Assembly (NCBI RefSeq): GCF_000716435.1
Contig: NZ_JNWO01000010.1
Coordinates: forward strand, 124,001-188,000
DNA from: Streptomyces xylophagus
Lineage (GTDB): Bacteria > Actinomycetota > Actinomycetes > Streptomycetales > Streptomycetaceae
Direction: 5' to 3'
Length of the DNA: 64,000 nucleotides
This document shows positions 42,311 to 54,828 of the stretch, one piece after another; the first letter of the stretch is position 1, and each line of letters opens with the position of its first letter. A program made the translations under genes and the position numbers. The notes under the pieces are model-generated. The model saw nothing but the letters and a program-made list of their open reading frames with translations, was not told the DNA's origin and ran no database searches.

Positions 42311-43444
42311 ATGGTCGACACCATGGCTCTGCTGCGCGCGTTCATCCGCACCGCCCGGATGGCAAGGAACACCTCGCGGCTCGCCGCCGGGCTGCCGGCC
42401 GACGACGAGGTTCTCCTCGACGCGCCCGACGACCGGCTCGGTCCCGCGCTGGTCGCGGCGGGGCGCGGCGAGTACGGGCCCGCGGCCGAGCTGCTGGCCA
42501 CGACCCGCGCCGGCGCCGCGTGGGAGGACCGCGACCGCTACGCGCTCCGGCTCGCCGCGTTCGCCCGCAGCCGCCCCGAGTGGCTGGACAACTGGTGCGC
42601 CGCCGCCCCGGAGGACCCGGACGCGCTGCTGGTCGAGGTCCAGCTGGCGGTGGACCGTTGCTGGGAGTCGCCGGCCCGCGCCGAGCTGCTGCGCGACCTG
42701 GGCCCGCTGATCGCGGTGGCGGCGCAGGCCGAGCCGCGCGACCCGGTGCCCTGGCGCATCGCCCTCGATCACGCGCGGGGGACGAACGCCGGGCACGCCG
42801 AGTTCGAGCGGCTGTGGGGCGAGGCGGTCCGCCGCTCCCCGCACCACTACGGCTGCCATGTGGCGGCCCTCCAGTACCTGTCGGCGCCCTGCTGCGCCCA
42901 GTGGGGGAACACGCCCCACACCGCCCGCTGCTCGCACCGCGAGGGCTTCGACTTCGCCGAACCGGCCGCGCAGGACGCCCTGCCCGGCTCGCTCGTCCAG
43001 GCACTGCCCGTGCGGGCAGCCTTCGCCTGTCTGACCGACGGCTGCGGCCCCACGGTGCCCCGCGCCCGGCTGGACGCGGCGGCCGACCTCGCGATCGCCC
43101 TGTCGGCCACGTACGCGGCGGCCGACCCCTGGCCCGCCGAGGTCCGCAACCTCCTGACCTACGTCCTCGTCCGCCTCGAACGCTGGACGGACGCGCTCGA
43201 CCAACTCCGTCTGATCGGCCCGTACGCCACGTCCTTCCCCTGGGACCGGCTCTCGGACGATCCCCTGGGCCAGTTCCTGGAAGTGCGCGACGGAGTACGG
43301 CTCGCGGTGGCCTCGGAGCTGCCGCTGGGCGGCCCGATTCCACCCGGTCTCGCGGCGATTCCACGACAACCGTGGGCCTTCGAGGACGCACCCGGGTATC
43401 CACGGAGTGAGCACGGCGGACGTGCCCGCTCCGGCGACCATTAG
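42311..43444 (+). CDS. Unrecognised helical protein with cysteine-rich centre
   Basis: 377 residues if it begins at the ATG starting MVDTMALLRAF; the frame is open 72 nt further to a TTG. Composition is Ala/Arg-rich and mostly helical, with TPR-like stretches (LGPALVAAGRGEYGPAAELL and WTDALDQLRLIGPYA). Cysteines and histidines cluster in the middle (SAPCCAQWGNTPHTARCSHR, then FACLTDGCG), which could bind metal. I do not recognise the family; a DUF4034-like link is a guess. It ends 11 nt before the LON-domain gene, so they may share a transcript. Confidence 0.65.
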   Translation: MVDTMALLRAFIRTARMARNTSRLAAGLPADDEVLLDAPDDRLGPALVAAGRGEYGPAAELLATTRAGAAWEDRDRYALRLAAFARSRPEWLDNWCAAAPEDPDALLVEVQLAVDRCWESPARAELLRDLGPLIAVAAQAEPRDPVPWRIALDHARGTNAGHAEFERLWGEAVRRSPHHYGCHVAALQYLSAPCCAQWGNTPHTARCSHREGFDFAEPAAQDALPGSLVQALPVRAAFACLTDGCGPTVPRARLDAAADLAIALSATYAAADPWPAEVRNLLTYVLVRLERWTDALDQLRLIGPYATSFPWDRLSDDPLGQFLEVRDGVRLAVASELPLGGPIPPGLAAIPRQPWAFEDAPGYPRSEHGGRARSGDH

Positions 43445-43455
43445 GCTTTTGCGCC

Positions 43456-44199
43456 GTGACCACCGTCCGGCTGCCCCTCTTCCCCCTGAACTCGGTTCTG
43501 TTCCCGGGGCTCGTGCTTCCTCTGAACATTTTCGAGGAGCGCTATCGCGCCATGATGCGCGATCTGCTCAAGACCCCTGAGGAGGAATCGCGCCGATTCG
43601 CCGTCGTGGCCATCCGCGACGGCCACGAGGTGGCGTCGACCGCCCCGGGCATGCCCGACCAGACGGCCGTGCCCGAACGCGGGCCTACGGCCGGCTTCGG
43701 CCCCGACCCGCTCAAGGCCTTCCACTCCGTGGGCTGCGTCGCCGACGCGGCGACCATCCGGGAGCGCGCCGACGGCACCTTCGAGGTGCTGGCGACGGGC
43801 ACGACCCGGATGCGGCTGCTCTCCGTGGACGCCTCGGGCCCGTTCCTGACGGCCGAGCTGGAGGAACTGCCCGAGGAGAAGGGCGACGAGGCCGGCGCGC
43901 TCGCGGAGGGCGTGCTACGCGCGTTCCGCCAGTACCAGAAGCGCCTCGCCGGTGCCCGGGAGCGCACCCTGTCGACCGGCGAGGCCGAACTCCCCGACGA
44001 ACCGGCGGTCGTCTCCTACCTGGTCGCCGCGGCAATGATGCTGGACACGGCAACAAAACAACGCCTTCTCCAAGCCCCCGACACGGCTTCCCGCCTCCGC
44101 GACGAACTGAAACTCCTTCGCTCCGAGACGGCCATCATCCGTAACCTGCCGTCCCTGCCCGCGTCGGAGCTGACCCGAGGCCCGACAAGCCTGAACTGA
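43456..44199 (+). CDS. LON substrate-binding domain protein
   Basis: 247 residues from GTG. The start RLPLFPLNSVLFPGLVLPLN followed by IFEERYRAMMRDLL is the LON N-terminal (PUA-like) signature; the C-terminal half is helical. There is no AAA or protease domain, so this is the free-standing type related to the substrate receptor of Lon or cereblon. It probably recognises proteins for turnover, with unknown partners. It is followed after 16 nt by the YbaK-like gene. Confidence 0.88.
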   Translation: MTTVRLPLFPLNSVLFPGLVLPLNIFEERYRAMMRDLLKTPEEESRRFAVVAIRDGHEVASTAPGMPDQTAVPERGPTAGFGPDPLKAFHSVGCVADAATIRERADGTFEVLATGTTRMRLLSVDASGPFLTAELEELPEEKGDEAGALAEGVLRAFRQYQKRLAGARERTLSTGEAELPDEPAVVSYLVAAAMMLDTATKQRLLQAPDTASRLRDELKLLRSETAIIRNLPSLPASELTRGPTSLN

Positions 44200-44215
44200 G
44201 GCCGGAGTTCTTTTG

Positions 44216-44728
44216 ATGGCGAAGAAGCCGAAGCAACAGCAGAAGCACCCCCAGTCGGGCGGCACCCCCGCGACCGTGGCCCTGACGGCCGCGGGAGTGC
44301 CGTACGAGATCCATTCCTACGACCACGATCCCTCCCACCCGTCCTACGGCGAGGAGGCGGCCGAAGCGATGGGCGTCTCACCGGACCGCGTCTTCAAAAC
44401 CCTGGTGGCGGACGTGGACGGCGCGTTGACAGTGGCGGTGGTCCCGGTAGCAGGCCAACTCGACCTGAAGGCCCTGGCCTCAGCGCTGGGCGGCAAACGC
44501 GCCACGATGGCCGACCCGACCCTCGCCGAACGCACCACGGGCTACGTCCGCGGCGGCATCTCCCCCCTCGGCCAACGCAAGAAGCTCCGCACGGTCCTCG
44601 ACGACTCGGCCTCCGCCCACCCCACGATCTGCGTCTCGGCGGGCCGCCGAGGCCTGGAGGTGGAACTCTCCCCCAAGGATCTGACGACCCTCACGGAAGC
44701 GGTACTGGCCCCCATCGGACGTGCGTGA
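44216..44728 (+). CDS. ybaK: Cys-tRNA(Pro) deacylase YbaK/EbsC
   Basis: 170 residues. After a basic start (MAKKPKQQQKHPQSGG) comes the YbaK fold: DRVFKTLVADVDGALTVAVV contains the conserved Lys, and GGISPLGQRKKLRTVLD holds the Gly-Gly-x-SP motif. It removes mischarged amino acids (Cys or Ala) from tRNA-Pro in trans. The ATG is chosen with GGAG 7 nt upstream. Confidence 0.93.
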   Translation: MAKKPKQQQKHPQSGGTPATVALTAAGVPYEIHSYDHDPSHPSYGEEAAEAMGVSPDRVFKTLVADVDGALTVAVVPVAGQLDLKALASALGGKRATMADPTLAERTTGYVRGGISPLGQRKKLRTVLDDSASAHPTICVSAGRRGLEVELSPKDLTTLTEAVLAPIGRA

Positions 44729-44856
44729 CCCCTCGACGGCGCCTCCGTCCTCGGTTAAGCACAAGGGGCATGTCGAAGAAAACCAGGAAACGAAAGTGGC
44801 GCATCAAGAAACGCCGCTCGAACCATGGACACCGGCCGGCGTAGACGTAGTTCAGT

Positions 44857-45130
44857 CACTTCTCGGCGCCGGCCCGCATCACTCGGCCCGTCCGGCGTCC
44901 GAGGACGAGCCAGGCCGTCCCGAACCCCCACCCACCCGAGGGGGCGCCACTTCTCGACGCCGGTCGGCACCACTCAGCCCGTCCGGCGTCCGAGAACGAG
45001 GCCATCCATCCCGCCCCCCGCCCCCCGGAGGGGACGTCACTTCTCGACGCCGGCCCGTATCACTCAGCCCGTCCGGCGTTTGAGGACGAGGCCGTTCAGG
45101 CCGAAGGGGGTCTGGGGGCGCAGCCCCCGG
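44857..45130. repeat. Three tandem copies of a 90-bp intergenic element
   Basis: CACTTCTCGACGCCGG-type sequence recurs at 44857, 44948 and 45038, each followed by TCAGCCCGTCCGGCGT and a GAGGACGAG-type block. The last copy runs into a GGGGGC-GCA-GCCCCC hairpin. This is the common Streptomyces dispersed repeat, here as an array. The 508-bp gap 44729-45236 holds nothing else I can support. Confidence 0.85.
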
Positions 45131-45236
45131 GCGGGGCCGAAGGGGCGGCAGCCCCTGGGGATGGGACGGGTAGGGGCGGCGGGGGCGAAAAAATCTCCTC
45201 GCCGCACCCACCACACACCCCCACACACCGGAGCCC

Positions 45237-45941
45237 CTACGACAGCGGCGCCCCGTACCCGTCCTGAGGAACCGGCCCCTGCGGCACATACACCGGCTCC
45301 GGATCCCGAGGCCCGAACAGCGCCGTCAGCCCAAGATGCACAACCAGCGCGGCAACGGACCACACCATCAACGCCCCCTTCGCCCCCAACTTCAGCGGCG
45401 CCGAGAACGTAACCCCCTTACCCACGGACTTCGCGTGCGCGAGCACATCCTTCGTGGGCCCGAGCCACATCCCCAGCCGCCAGGCGAGCAACGAGGCGAG
45501 CAGCCCACCCACGGTCACCGCGACGACGAGCGGCACTCCCCCACGCCGCCGCAACAGGAACACGGCGACCGCGCTGAGCACCCCGAAAGCCACCGCGAGC
45601 AGAGTGAACGTTCCGTCCACCCCCACGGCCTGCTCACCCTCGGAGTCCTTGAGGTAGACGACCCAGCTCTTGTCGACCACGTCCCCGACCAGCGGCACAT
45701 GCGGCGCCAGCCACCACCACAGCAGTCCGAGCAGCACCCCGGTGAGCGCGAGGCCGACCGTGACGACGACGGCCTCGATCGCTTCGGTCTTCCATCCGGG
45801 GCCGTCCGCCCCGTACGACGCGTCCTGCGGGGCGTACGGGGGATAACCGGCACCCGAGGTGCCCGGGTCACCCGGGGGCTGCCACGGATCGTGCGGGGAC
45901 TGGTCACGCGGCGGCGGAGGCGGAGTCAGCGGTGCGGTCAC
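45237..45941 (-). CDS. DUF2567-like membrane protein
   Basis: 234 residues. A Pro/Gln-rich cytosolic start (about 1-50) precedes four membrane helices (VVVTVGLALTGVLLGLLWWW, FTLLAVAFGVLSAVAVFLL, PLVVAVTVGGLLASLLAW and LMVWSVAALVVHLGLTALF) and a Pro-rich tail. Two short extracytoplasmic loops lie between. Pattern and size fit the actinobacterial DUF2567 group. Function unknown. It lies downstream of the ABC exporter genes on the same strand. Confidence 0.7.
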   Translation of the reverse strand: MTAPLTPPPPPRDQSPHDPWQPPGDPGTSGAGYPPYAPQDASYGADGPGWKTEAIEAVVVTVGLALTGVLLGLLWWWLAPHVPLVGDVVDKSWVVYLKDSEGEQAVGVDGTFTLLAVAFGVLSAVAVFLLRRRGGVPLVVAVTVGGLLASLLAWRLGMWLGPTKDVLAHAKSVGKGVTFSAPLKLGAKGALMVWSVAALVVHLGLTALFGPRDPEPVYVPQGPVPQDGYGAPLS

Positions 45942-45975
45942 GTTGACATCGTGCCAGGCCCGGCTGTGCGGCGCG

Positions 45976-46803
45976 TCACCGGACGGCAGCCCGACGGTAG
46001 GCCCAGGCGGCGACGGTCAGCGAAACGACGCCGACTCCGGCGCATACGGCGAGGTCACCGAGGACGAGCGCCCAGTCCGGATGCGCCCCGAACGTCTGCG
46101 CGAAGGCCTCCACGCCGTACGTCGAGGGCACCAGGTCCCGCAGGAACCGCACCGCGTCCGGCATCCGATCAGCCGGCAGCACACCCAACAACAAAGCCCC
46201 GGACATGCCCAACTGCCCGAGCAGCGTGGCGAGTTCAGGGCGAGGCGCAAGCAGCCCGAGAGCCGCGCCCAGCCCGGCGAGCGCGGCCCCGGCGAGCGGG
46301 ACCACCGCCGCCAGGATCCAGATGTTCCCCATCGGCAGCCCGAACAGCACACACCCGAAGAGGGCGGTCAGCACGGTCCCCGGCACGGTGAAGGAGGCGT
46401 ACGCGCCCGCGGCGCCCAGCACCACGGCCGCGGGCGGCACCGGCAGGGTGGCGTAGTGGTCGAGCCCGCCGCTGCCGCGCAGCTGCCCGAAGTACTGCGC
46501 GAGCAGGTTCAGCCCGACGTAGGCGACGACGAGCACGGACGAACCGGCGACGACGAACTGGGCGTCGTGGCTCCCGCCGTCGACGACCCCGCGCATCATG
46601 ATCAGGATGCCGACCGACTGGAAGGTCGCCACGAACAGCAGCGGAATCCGCGCGACCCGCGCCCGGGACAGCTGTGCCCGGTACACGGCGGCCATGGAGG
46701 GCCACAGCCGCGCCTTCGGCCCCAGCTCGGCAGCGCCCGTCCCGGCGGCCTCCGGCACGGCCAGGGGACCACTCGGCAGAACATCGGCGGATACGACAGT
46801 CAC
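45976..46803 (-). CDS. ABC-2 type exporter permease
   Basis: 275 residues from GTG, with AGGAG upstream. After a soluble start there are about six membrane helices (for example LLFVATFQSVGILIMMRGVV, VLVVAYVGLNLLAQYF and AVVLGAAGAYASFTVPGTVL), the ABC-2 permease layout. It pairs with the ATPase gene 94 nt upstream. The gap between them contains two copies of a 14-bp direct repeat. The substrate is unknown; a drug or lipid exporter is likely. Confidence 0.85.
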   Translation of the reverse strand: MTVVSADVLPSGPLAVPEAAGTGAAELGPKARLWPSMAAVYRAQLSRARVARIPLLFVATFQSVGILIMMRGVVDGGSHDAQFVVAGSSVLVVAYVGLNLLAQYFGQLRGSGGLDHYATLPVPPAAVVLGAAGAYASFTVPGTVLTALFGCVLFGLPMGNIWILAAVVPLAGAALAGLGAALGLLAPRPELATLLGQLGMSGALLLGVLPADRMPDAVRFLRDLVPSTYGVEAFAQTFGAHPDWALVLGDLAVCAGVGVVSLTVAAWAYRRAAVR

Positions 46804-46836
46804 GTCGCGCTGCTCCTCTCGACGTCGGCAGTCGCC

Positions 46837-46880
46837 CTGTCCCATACGGACACAACGGCGATCGCTCTGTCCCATACGGA
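46837..46880. repeat. 30-bp spaced direct repeat in the ABC operon gap
   Basis: CTGTCCCATACGGA occurs at 46837 and again at 46867, in the gap between ATPase and permease genes. Each copy is close to a GTCC...GGAC dyad. Confidence 0.65.
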
Positions 46881-46897
46881 TACGGCGGCCCGTGTAC

Positions 46898-47923
46898 TCA
46901 TGCTTTCACCAGCCCCTGCGCGCTCCGCGCGTTCCCGCCCAGTGCCAGATACACGTCCTCCAGGCTGGGCGTGGCCAGGGTGAAGTCGTCCAGGGCGGCG
47001 AACGCGGCCCCGCCGGTCACCGTGGCGACGGCCACCCGGGCCTCCTCGGGGGCCAGCCGCAGTGTCCAGCGGCGCCCGGACTCCACAGCCCGGTCGCGCA
47101 GCGCGGCGACCTCGGGGACGTCCAGCGGCGGCTTCTCCCGCCACACCAGCTCGACCCGTACTTCTCCGGCGACCTGTTCCTTGAGCCCGGCGGGGGTGTC
47201 GCAGGCGATGACCTTGCCCTGGTCGAGGACGGCGACCCGGTCGAGGACGGTCTCGGCCTCGATGACGTTGTGGGTGACGAGCAGGACGGTGGTCCCGCGC
47301 TCGGCCCGGCGCCGGTCGACGGCGGACCACACGGCCCTACGCGCGACCGGGTCCATCCCGGTGGTCGGCTCGTCGAGCACCAGCAGCGGCCGCTCCCCGA
47401 CCAGCGCGGCGGCGACACACGCCAGCCGCCGCTGCCCGCCGGACAGCTTCTTGAGCGGCCGGCCGGCGAGGGCCGTAAGACCCAGCTCGTCCAGTACGGC
47501 GTCCCGTTCGGCCCGTGCGTCGCGCAGGTCCAGGCCGCGCAGCCGGGCGGTGGTCTCGGCGGCGAGCGACACGGTGAGTTCGTCGAGCGCGGAGGACTCC
47601 TGGCCGAGGTAGGCGAGGATCCGCGCGGCCCGCTCCGGGTGGCGCACGATGTCGTGGCCGAGGATCTCGACGCTGCCGGCGTCGGGCCGCATCAGCCCGG
47701 TCAGCTGGCGTACGAGGGTGGACTTGCCGGCGCCGTTCGGCCCGAGCAGCCCGAAGATCTCGCCCTGGCGGATGTCGAGGGTCACGTCGTCGGTGGCCCG
47801 TACCTCGGGGGTGCCCGGCGCACCGCGCCGTCCGCGCACCGCCGGATAGGTCTTGCCGAGTCCGCGCACCGCACACACGACATCCCCACCGTGTCGAAGT
47901 GCCTGTCCCGCGCGCGTACTCAC
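46898..47923 (-). CDS. ABC transporter ATP-binding protein
   Basis: 341 residues from GTG. Walker A GLLGPNGAGKSTLVRQL near 60-76, signature KLSGGQRRLACVAAALVG, Walker B LLVLDEPTTGMDP, and the switch His in LLVTHNVIEAE. The ~90-residue C-terminal extension (from about GEVRVELVW) matches the DrrA-type exporter ATPases. It energises the downstream ABC-2 permease. Confidence 0.93.
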   Translation of the reverse strand: MSTRAGQALRHGGDVVCAVRGLGKTYPAVRGRRGAPGTPEVRATDDVTLDIRQGEIFGLLGPNGAGKSTLVRQLTGLMRPDAGSVEILGHDIVRHPERAARILAYLGQESSALDELTVSLAAETTARLRGLDLRDARAERDAVLDELGLTALAGRPLKKLSGGQRRLACVAAALVGERPLLVLDEPTTGMDPVARRAVWSAVDRRRAERGTTVLLVTHNVIEAETVLDRVAVLDQGKVIACDTPAGLKEQVAGEVRVELVWREKPPLDVPEVAALRDRAVESGRRWTLRLAPEEARVAVATVTGGAAFAALDDFTLATPSLEDVYLALGGNARSAQGLVKA

Positions 47924-48002
47924 AAGGGACGAGGGTACGGGGTCGCGGAGCCCCGCCCGCCCTCGGGTTGGTCCATAACGACAAATACGCCGGTAAAGAG
48001 CG

Positions 48003-49238
48003 TCACTCTCCGGCAGGGGCGTGCTCGGCCGCCGTCCGGACGTCGATCTCGCGCCAGAACCCGGCCCGGATCGCGTACCGGTCGTGCTCGTCGATCTGGT
48101 CGTCCTTGTGGGCGAGGAGTCCGAAGCGGGCGGCGTAGCGCAGCAGTTCGCCGTCGATGCGGTGCGGGACGCGCGGATACATCCCGGACAGCTTCTGCAG
48201 GTGGCTGCCCTGGTCGCCGAGCCGGCCCATCCACCGGCGGGCGAAGACCTGCCCCACCTCGAAGGGGTCGCCGCCGACCGTGGTGATGTCCTCCTCGCGG
48301 TCGGCCCAGCGCTGCTCGGCGGTGGTCAGTTGCGCCAGCGTCGGCATCGAGGCGACCTCGGGCGACTCGGTGGCGCCGCCCGGCCGGTCGACCCAGCCCT
48401 TGTCGGAGGACCAGCGCAGGGTCGCGCTCGCGGGATGCGGCGCGGGCTGGGCGGCACCCGGGGCCTTCAGGCTCGCCAGGTCCTTCGGGGTGGGCACGCC
48501 CCTGACCGCGGGCACCCGCTCCTGTGTGCCGTTCTCCGAGCCGGCCTCGGCCGCCGCGTGCTCGCTCTCCTCGGCGCCCCGCTCGGGCGCCGCCGTCGGC
48601 GCGGACTCCGGCAGCGGCGCGGACAGGATCGCGGCGATCTCCGGCCGCGGCACGGGCGGCGGCGCACACACCCCGCCGAGGTCCTTCGCCCGTACGGCCT
48701 TGGTGATCCACGTCCGGTCGAGCACCCGCCGCTCATCGGCCTCGGCGACCAGGTCCTCGGACTGGTTGTAGTCCCCGTCCGCGGCCTGTACGGCCCACAG
48801 GTGTACGGCGACGCCGTGCTCCTTGGCGGCCATCATGCCGGGCAGCAGGTCCCCGTCGCCGGTGACGAGCACGACGTCGGAGCAGGCGCGGTTGCGGGCC
48901 AGCTCGGTCAGCTCGGCGTGCATGGCGGCGTCGACGCCCTTCTGCGCCCAGCGGCCGTCGCTGCGGGTCAGGGCGCCGAGGCGGACGGTCACGCGGGGCA
49001 TCACGCGCAGCCTGCGGTGCTCGGGCTGCGGGACGCGGTCGGGGGCGCCGTCGAACCAGTAGATGCGGAGCAGGGGCCGCTCCGTGTCGGACTCGGCGCG
49101 CTCGCGCAGTCCCTGGATGAGGGCGGCGTGATCGACGGTGATCCGGGAACGCGAGGGCTCTCCGGCGAGGAGACTGGCCGCCGCCCCCAGCAGATACCCG
49201 GCGTCCACCAGGACGATGCAGCGGTCCACGCGACTCAC
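48003..49238 (-). CDS. NYN (PIN-like) nuclease-domain protein
   Basis: 411 residues. N-terminal NYN domain: CIVLVDAGYLLGAAASLL gives the first acidic residue, KGVDAAMHAELTEL the second, and DVVLVTGDGDLLPGM the third, the usual acidic set for metal-dependent RNA cleavage. A Pro/Ala/Glu-rich linker (about 195-290) leads to a C-terminal domain (about 310-400) with winged-helix features (SGMYPRVPHRIDGELLRYAA and FGLLAHKDDQIDEHDRYAI), resembling LOTUS/OST-HTH RNA-binding domains. Probably a regulatory ribonuclease; targets unknown. It diverges from the small 54-residue gene. Confidence 0.8.
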   Translation of the reverse strand: MSRVDRCIVLVDAGYLLGAAASLLAGEPSRSRITVDHAALIQGLRERAESDTERPLLRIYWFDGAPDRVPQPEHRRLRVMPRVTVRLGALTRSDGRWAQKGVDAAMHAELTELARNRACSDVVLVTGDGDLLPGMMAAKEHGVAVHLWAVQAADGDYNQSEDLVAEADERRVLDRTWITKAVRAKDLGGVCAPPPVPRPEIAAILSAPLPESAPTAAPERGAEESEHAAAEAGSENGTQERVPAVRGVPTPKDLASLKAPGAAQPAPHPASATLRWSSDKGWVDRPGGATESPEVASMPTLAQLTTAEQRWADREEDITTVGGDPFEVGQVFARRWMGRLGDQGSHLQKLSGMYPRVPHRIDGELLRYAARFGLLAHKDDQIDEHDRYAIRAGFWREIDVRTAAEHAPAGE

Positions 49239-49453
49239 CCTCTTCCCGGTCGGTTCACTTCGGGCTTGCTTCGAGTCTGCCCGACCGCACAGGGGTTAAC
49301 GGCCCGAACTCGATCTTCGGCGTGGCGTTTCGGGGCTTCTCTCTCGCATCAACCATGTCACACACGGTAATTATCCGAAATGCGTTCTTCGTCAGCCTAT
49401 GTGAATCTGGTCGCGGCCCTGGCCCCTAGATCCCCCTCAGGAGGCAGATCACC

Positions 49454-49618
49454 ATGGCCAAGAACAAGCACCGTGACCGTAAGCAGCCGCAGTCCGAGCG
49501 CGCCGAGGAGCAGGCCAAGTCGTCCTCGATGCAGGACCAGGCCGAACAGCGCATATCCCAGGCGACTCCGAGCGACATGGCCCGCAAGGGCCGGGAGAAG
49601 CGCTTCGGCCACAACTGA
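49454..49618 (+). CDS. Small hydrophilic conserved protein
   Basis: 54 residues (start MAKNKHRDRKQPQSERAEEQ, end MARKGREKRFGHN). It is rich in Lys, Arg, Gln and Glu with no membrane segment and probably largely disordered. An excellent AGGAGG lies 9 nt before the ATG, and a perfect 19-bp palindrome follows the stop, so this is a real, well-translated gene despite its size. It may be a ribosome- or nucleic-acid-binding factor, but nothing proves that. Confidence 0.8.
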   Translation: MAKNKHRDRKQPQSERAEEQAKSSSMQDQAEQRISQATPSDMARKGREKRFGHN

Positions 49619-49642
49619 GGCCCGCTCTAAGGCGTGTTGAAC

Positions 49643-49680
49643 ACCGAGGGGCGCATCCGTCGACGGATGCGCCCCTCGGT
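49643..49680. terminator. Perfect 38-nt palindromic terminator
   Basis: The arm ACCGAGGGGCGCATCCGTC is followed directly by its complement. It lies between the small gene (ends 49618) and the convergent dnaE (ends 49707) and can stop transcription from both sides. Confidence 0.9.
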
Positions 49681-49706
49681 CACGTCTGTTGCCTGTCGCC
49701 TGTCGC

Positions 49707-53246
<3,540 letters not shown>

Positions 53247-53434
53247 GGCGTGGCCTCCAGGGATGGCAGGGGAAACGATCGACGAAGAGCAGCGGACGGT
53301 CTGGGGGGACGAGACCGAATCCTATGCCTCACCACTGACACAGGGCGGGCACTCCCACGTACCTTCGAGCGTTGGAAGGTGACGACAGACCCCGTCACAT
53401 GTCATGCACCACCCGTACCAGGAGGCACAGAGCG

Positions 53435-54760
53435 ATGTCGGTTCCGCAGCTCAACGACGAGCACCGCGGCGAGGAGATCCTTGCCGTCTTCGACACCGCC
53501 TTCGGCGAGCTCCTGGCCGCCGACCCGGCCGCGTTCCGCGTGAAGTTCCGGAAGATGGCGGCCTCCGCCTTCGCCTTCTACCGGGGCACGGCGGCGCTCT
53601 TCTACCACGACCTCGACGCGGAGAAGCGGGGCGGCCCGTACCTGGACGACCGCACCTCGCGCGTGTGGATCCACGGCGACCTGCACGCCGAGAACTTCGG
53701 CACGTACATGGACTCGAACGGCCGCCTGGTCTTCAACGTCAACGACTTCGACGAGGCGTACGTCGGCCCGTTCACGTGGGACCTGAAGCGCTTCGCCGGC
53801 TCCGTCGCGCTCCTCGGGTACGCGAAGGCGCTCAGTGACGAGCAGATCACCGAGCTGGTGAAGATCTACGCGGGCGCGTACCGCGAGCGGGTGCACGCGC
53901 TGGCGACGGGCGCGAAGAGCGACGAGGTGCCCCCGTTCACCCTGGACACCGCCGACGGGCCGCTGCTGGGCGCGCTGCGCACCGCCCGCTCGCTGACCCG
54001 CTTCGAGCTGCTGGACTCGATGACGGAGATCCGCGACTACGAGCGCCGGTTCGCTTCGGGCGGCGGCTCCATCGAGCTGGACGCGGCCACCCGGTACAAG
54101 GTCCTCGCGGCCTTCGACGGCTACCTGGAGACGCTCCCGGAGTCCTCCCTGGACCGCCCCGACTCGTACCGCGTGAAGGACGTCGTCGGCCGCCGCGGGA
54201 TCGGCATCGGCTCGGCCGGGCTGCCGTCGTACAACATCCTTCTCGAGGGCAACAGCGACGCCCTGGAGAACGATGTGGTGATCTACATCAAGCAGGCCCA
54301 GACGCCGGCCGTCTCCCGGCACATCACGGATCCGGCGATCCGGGACTACTTCCAGCACGAGGGTCACCGCACGGTGATCTCGCAGAGGGCCCTCCAGGCG
54401 CACGCGGACCCGTGGCTGGGCTGGACCGAGCTGGACGGTTCGGGGCAGCTGGTCGCCGAGGTGTCGCCGTACGCGGTGGACCTGGACTGGAGCGACATCG
54501 ACGACACGGAGGAGATCGCCGCCGTGGTCGCCGACCTCGGGCGGGCCACGGCCACCATGCACGCGGCGGCCGACGACCAGTCCGGGGAGTCCCTGGTGCC
54601 GTTCTCCACCGAGCGGGCCATCGACGCGGCGATCGCGGCCGACGAGGACGGCTTCGCGGGCGTGCTCGTCGACTTCGCGCACGACTACGGCGCACGCGCG
54701 CGTGCCGACCACCAGATCTTCGTCGACCTGTTCCGCAACGGCCGGATTCCGGGTCTGTAA
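53435..54760 (+). CDS. DUF2252 family protein
   Basis: 441 residues. The kinase-like block VWIHGDLHAENFGTY with FNVNDFDEAYVGPFTWDLKR resembles the catalytic and metal loops of aminoglycoside-phosphotransferase-type folds (HGDLHxxN and DFD), which is the DUF2252 signature. FRVKFRKMAASAFAFYRG near the start is also typical. It probably binds ATP; substrate unknown. AGGAGG lies 9 nt before the ATG. It follows dnaE divergently. Confidence 0.85.
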   Translation: MSVPQLNDEHRGEEILAVFDTAFGELLAADPAAFRVKFRKMAASAFAFYRGTAALFYHDLDAEKRGGPYLDDRTSRVWIHGDLHAENFGTYMDSNGRLVFNVNDFDEAYVGPFTWDLKRFAGSVALLGYAKALSDEQITELVKIYAGAYRERVHALATGAKSDEVPPFTLDTADGPLLGALRTARSLTRFELLDSMTEIRDYERRFASGGGSIELDAATRYKVLAAFDGYLETLPESSLDRPDSYRVKDVVGRRGIGIGSAGLPSYNILLEGNSDALENDVVIYIKQAQTPAVSRHITDPAIRDYFQHEGHRTVISQRALQAHADPWLGWTELDGSGQLVAEVSPYAVDLDWSDIDDTEEIAAVVADLGRATATMHAAADDQSGESLVPFSTERAIDAAIAADEDGFAGVLVDFAHDYGARARADHQIFVDLFRNGRIPGL

Positions 54761-54828
54761 CCATCCGTACGCTCACAGGAACCCTTTAGGGGTCCCTTAC
54801 CGGAGCACATGACAGACTCACCTCCGCT

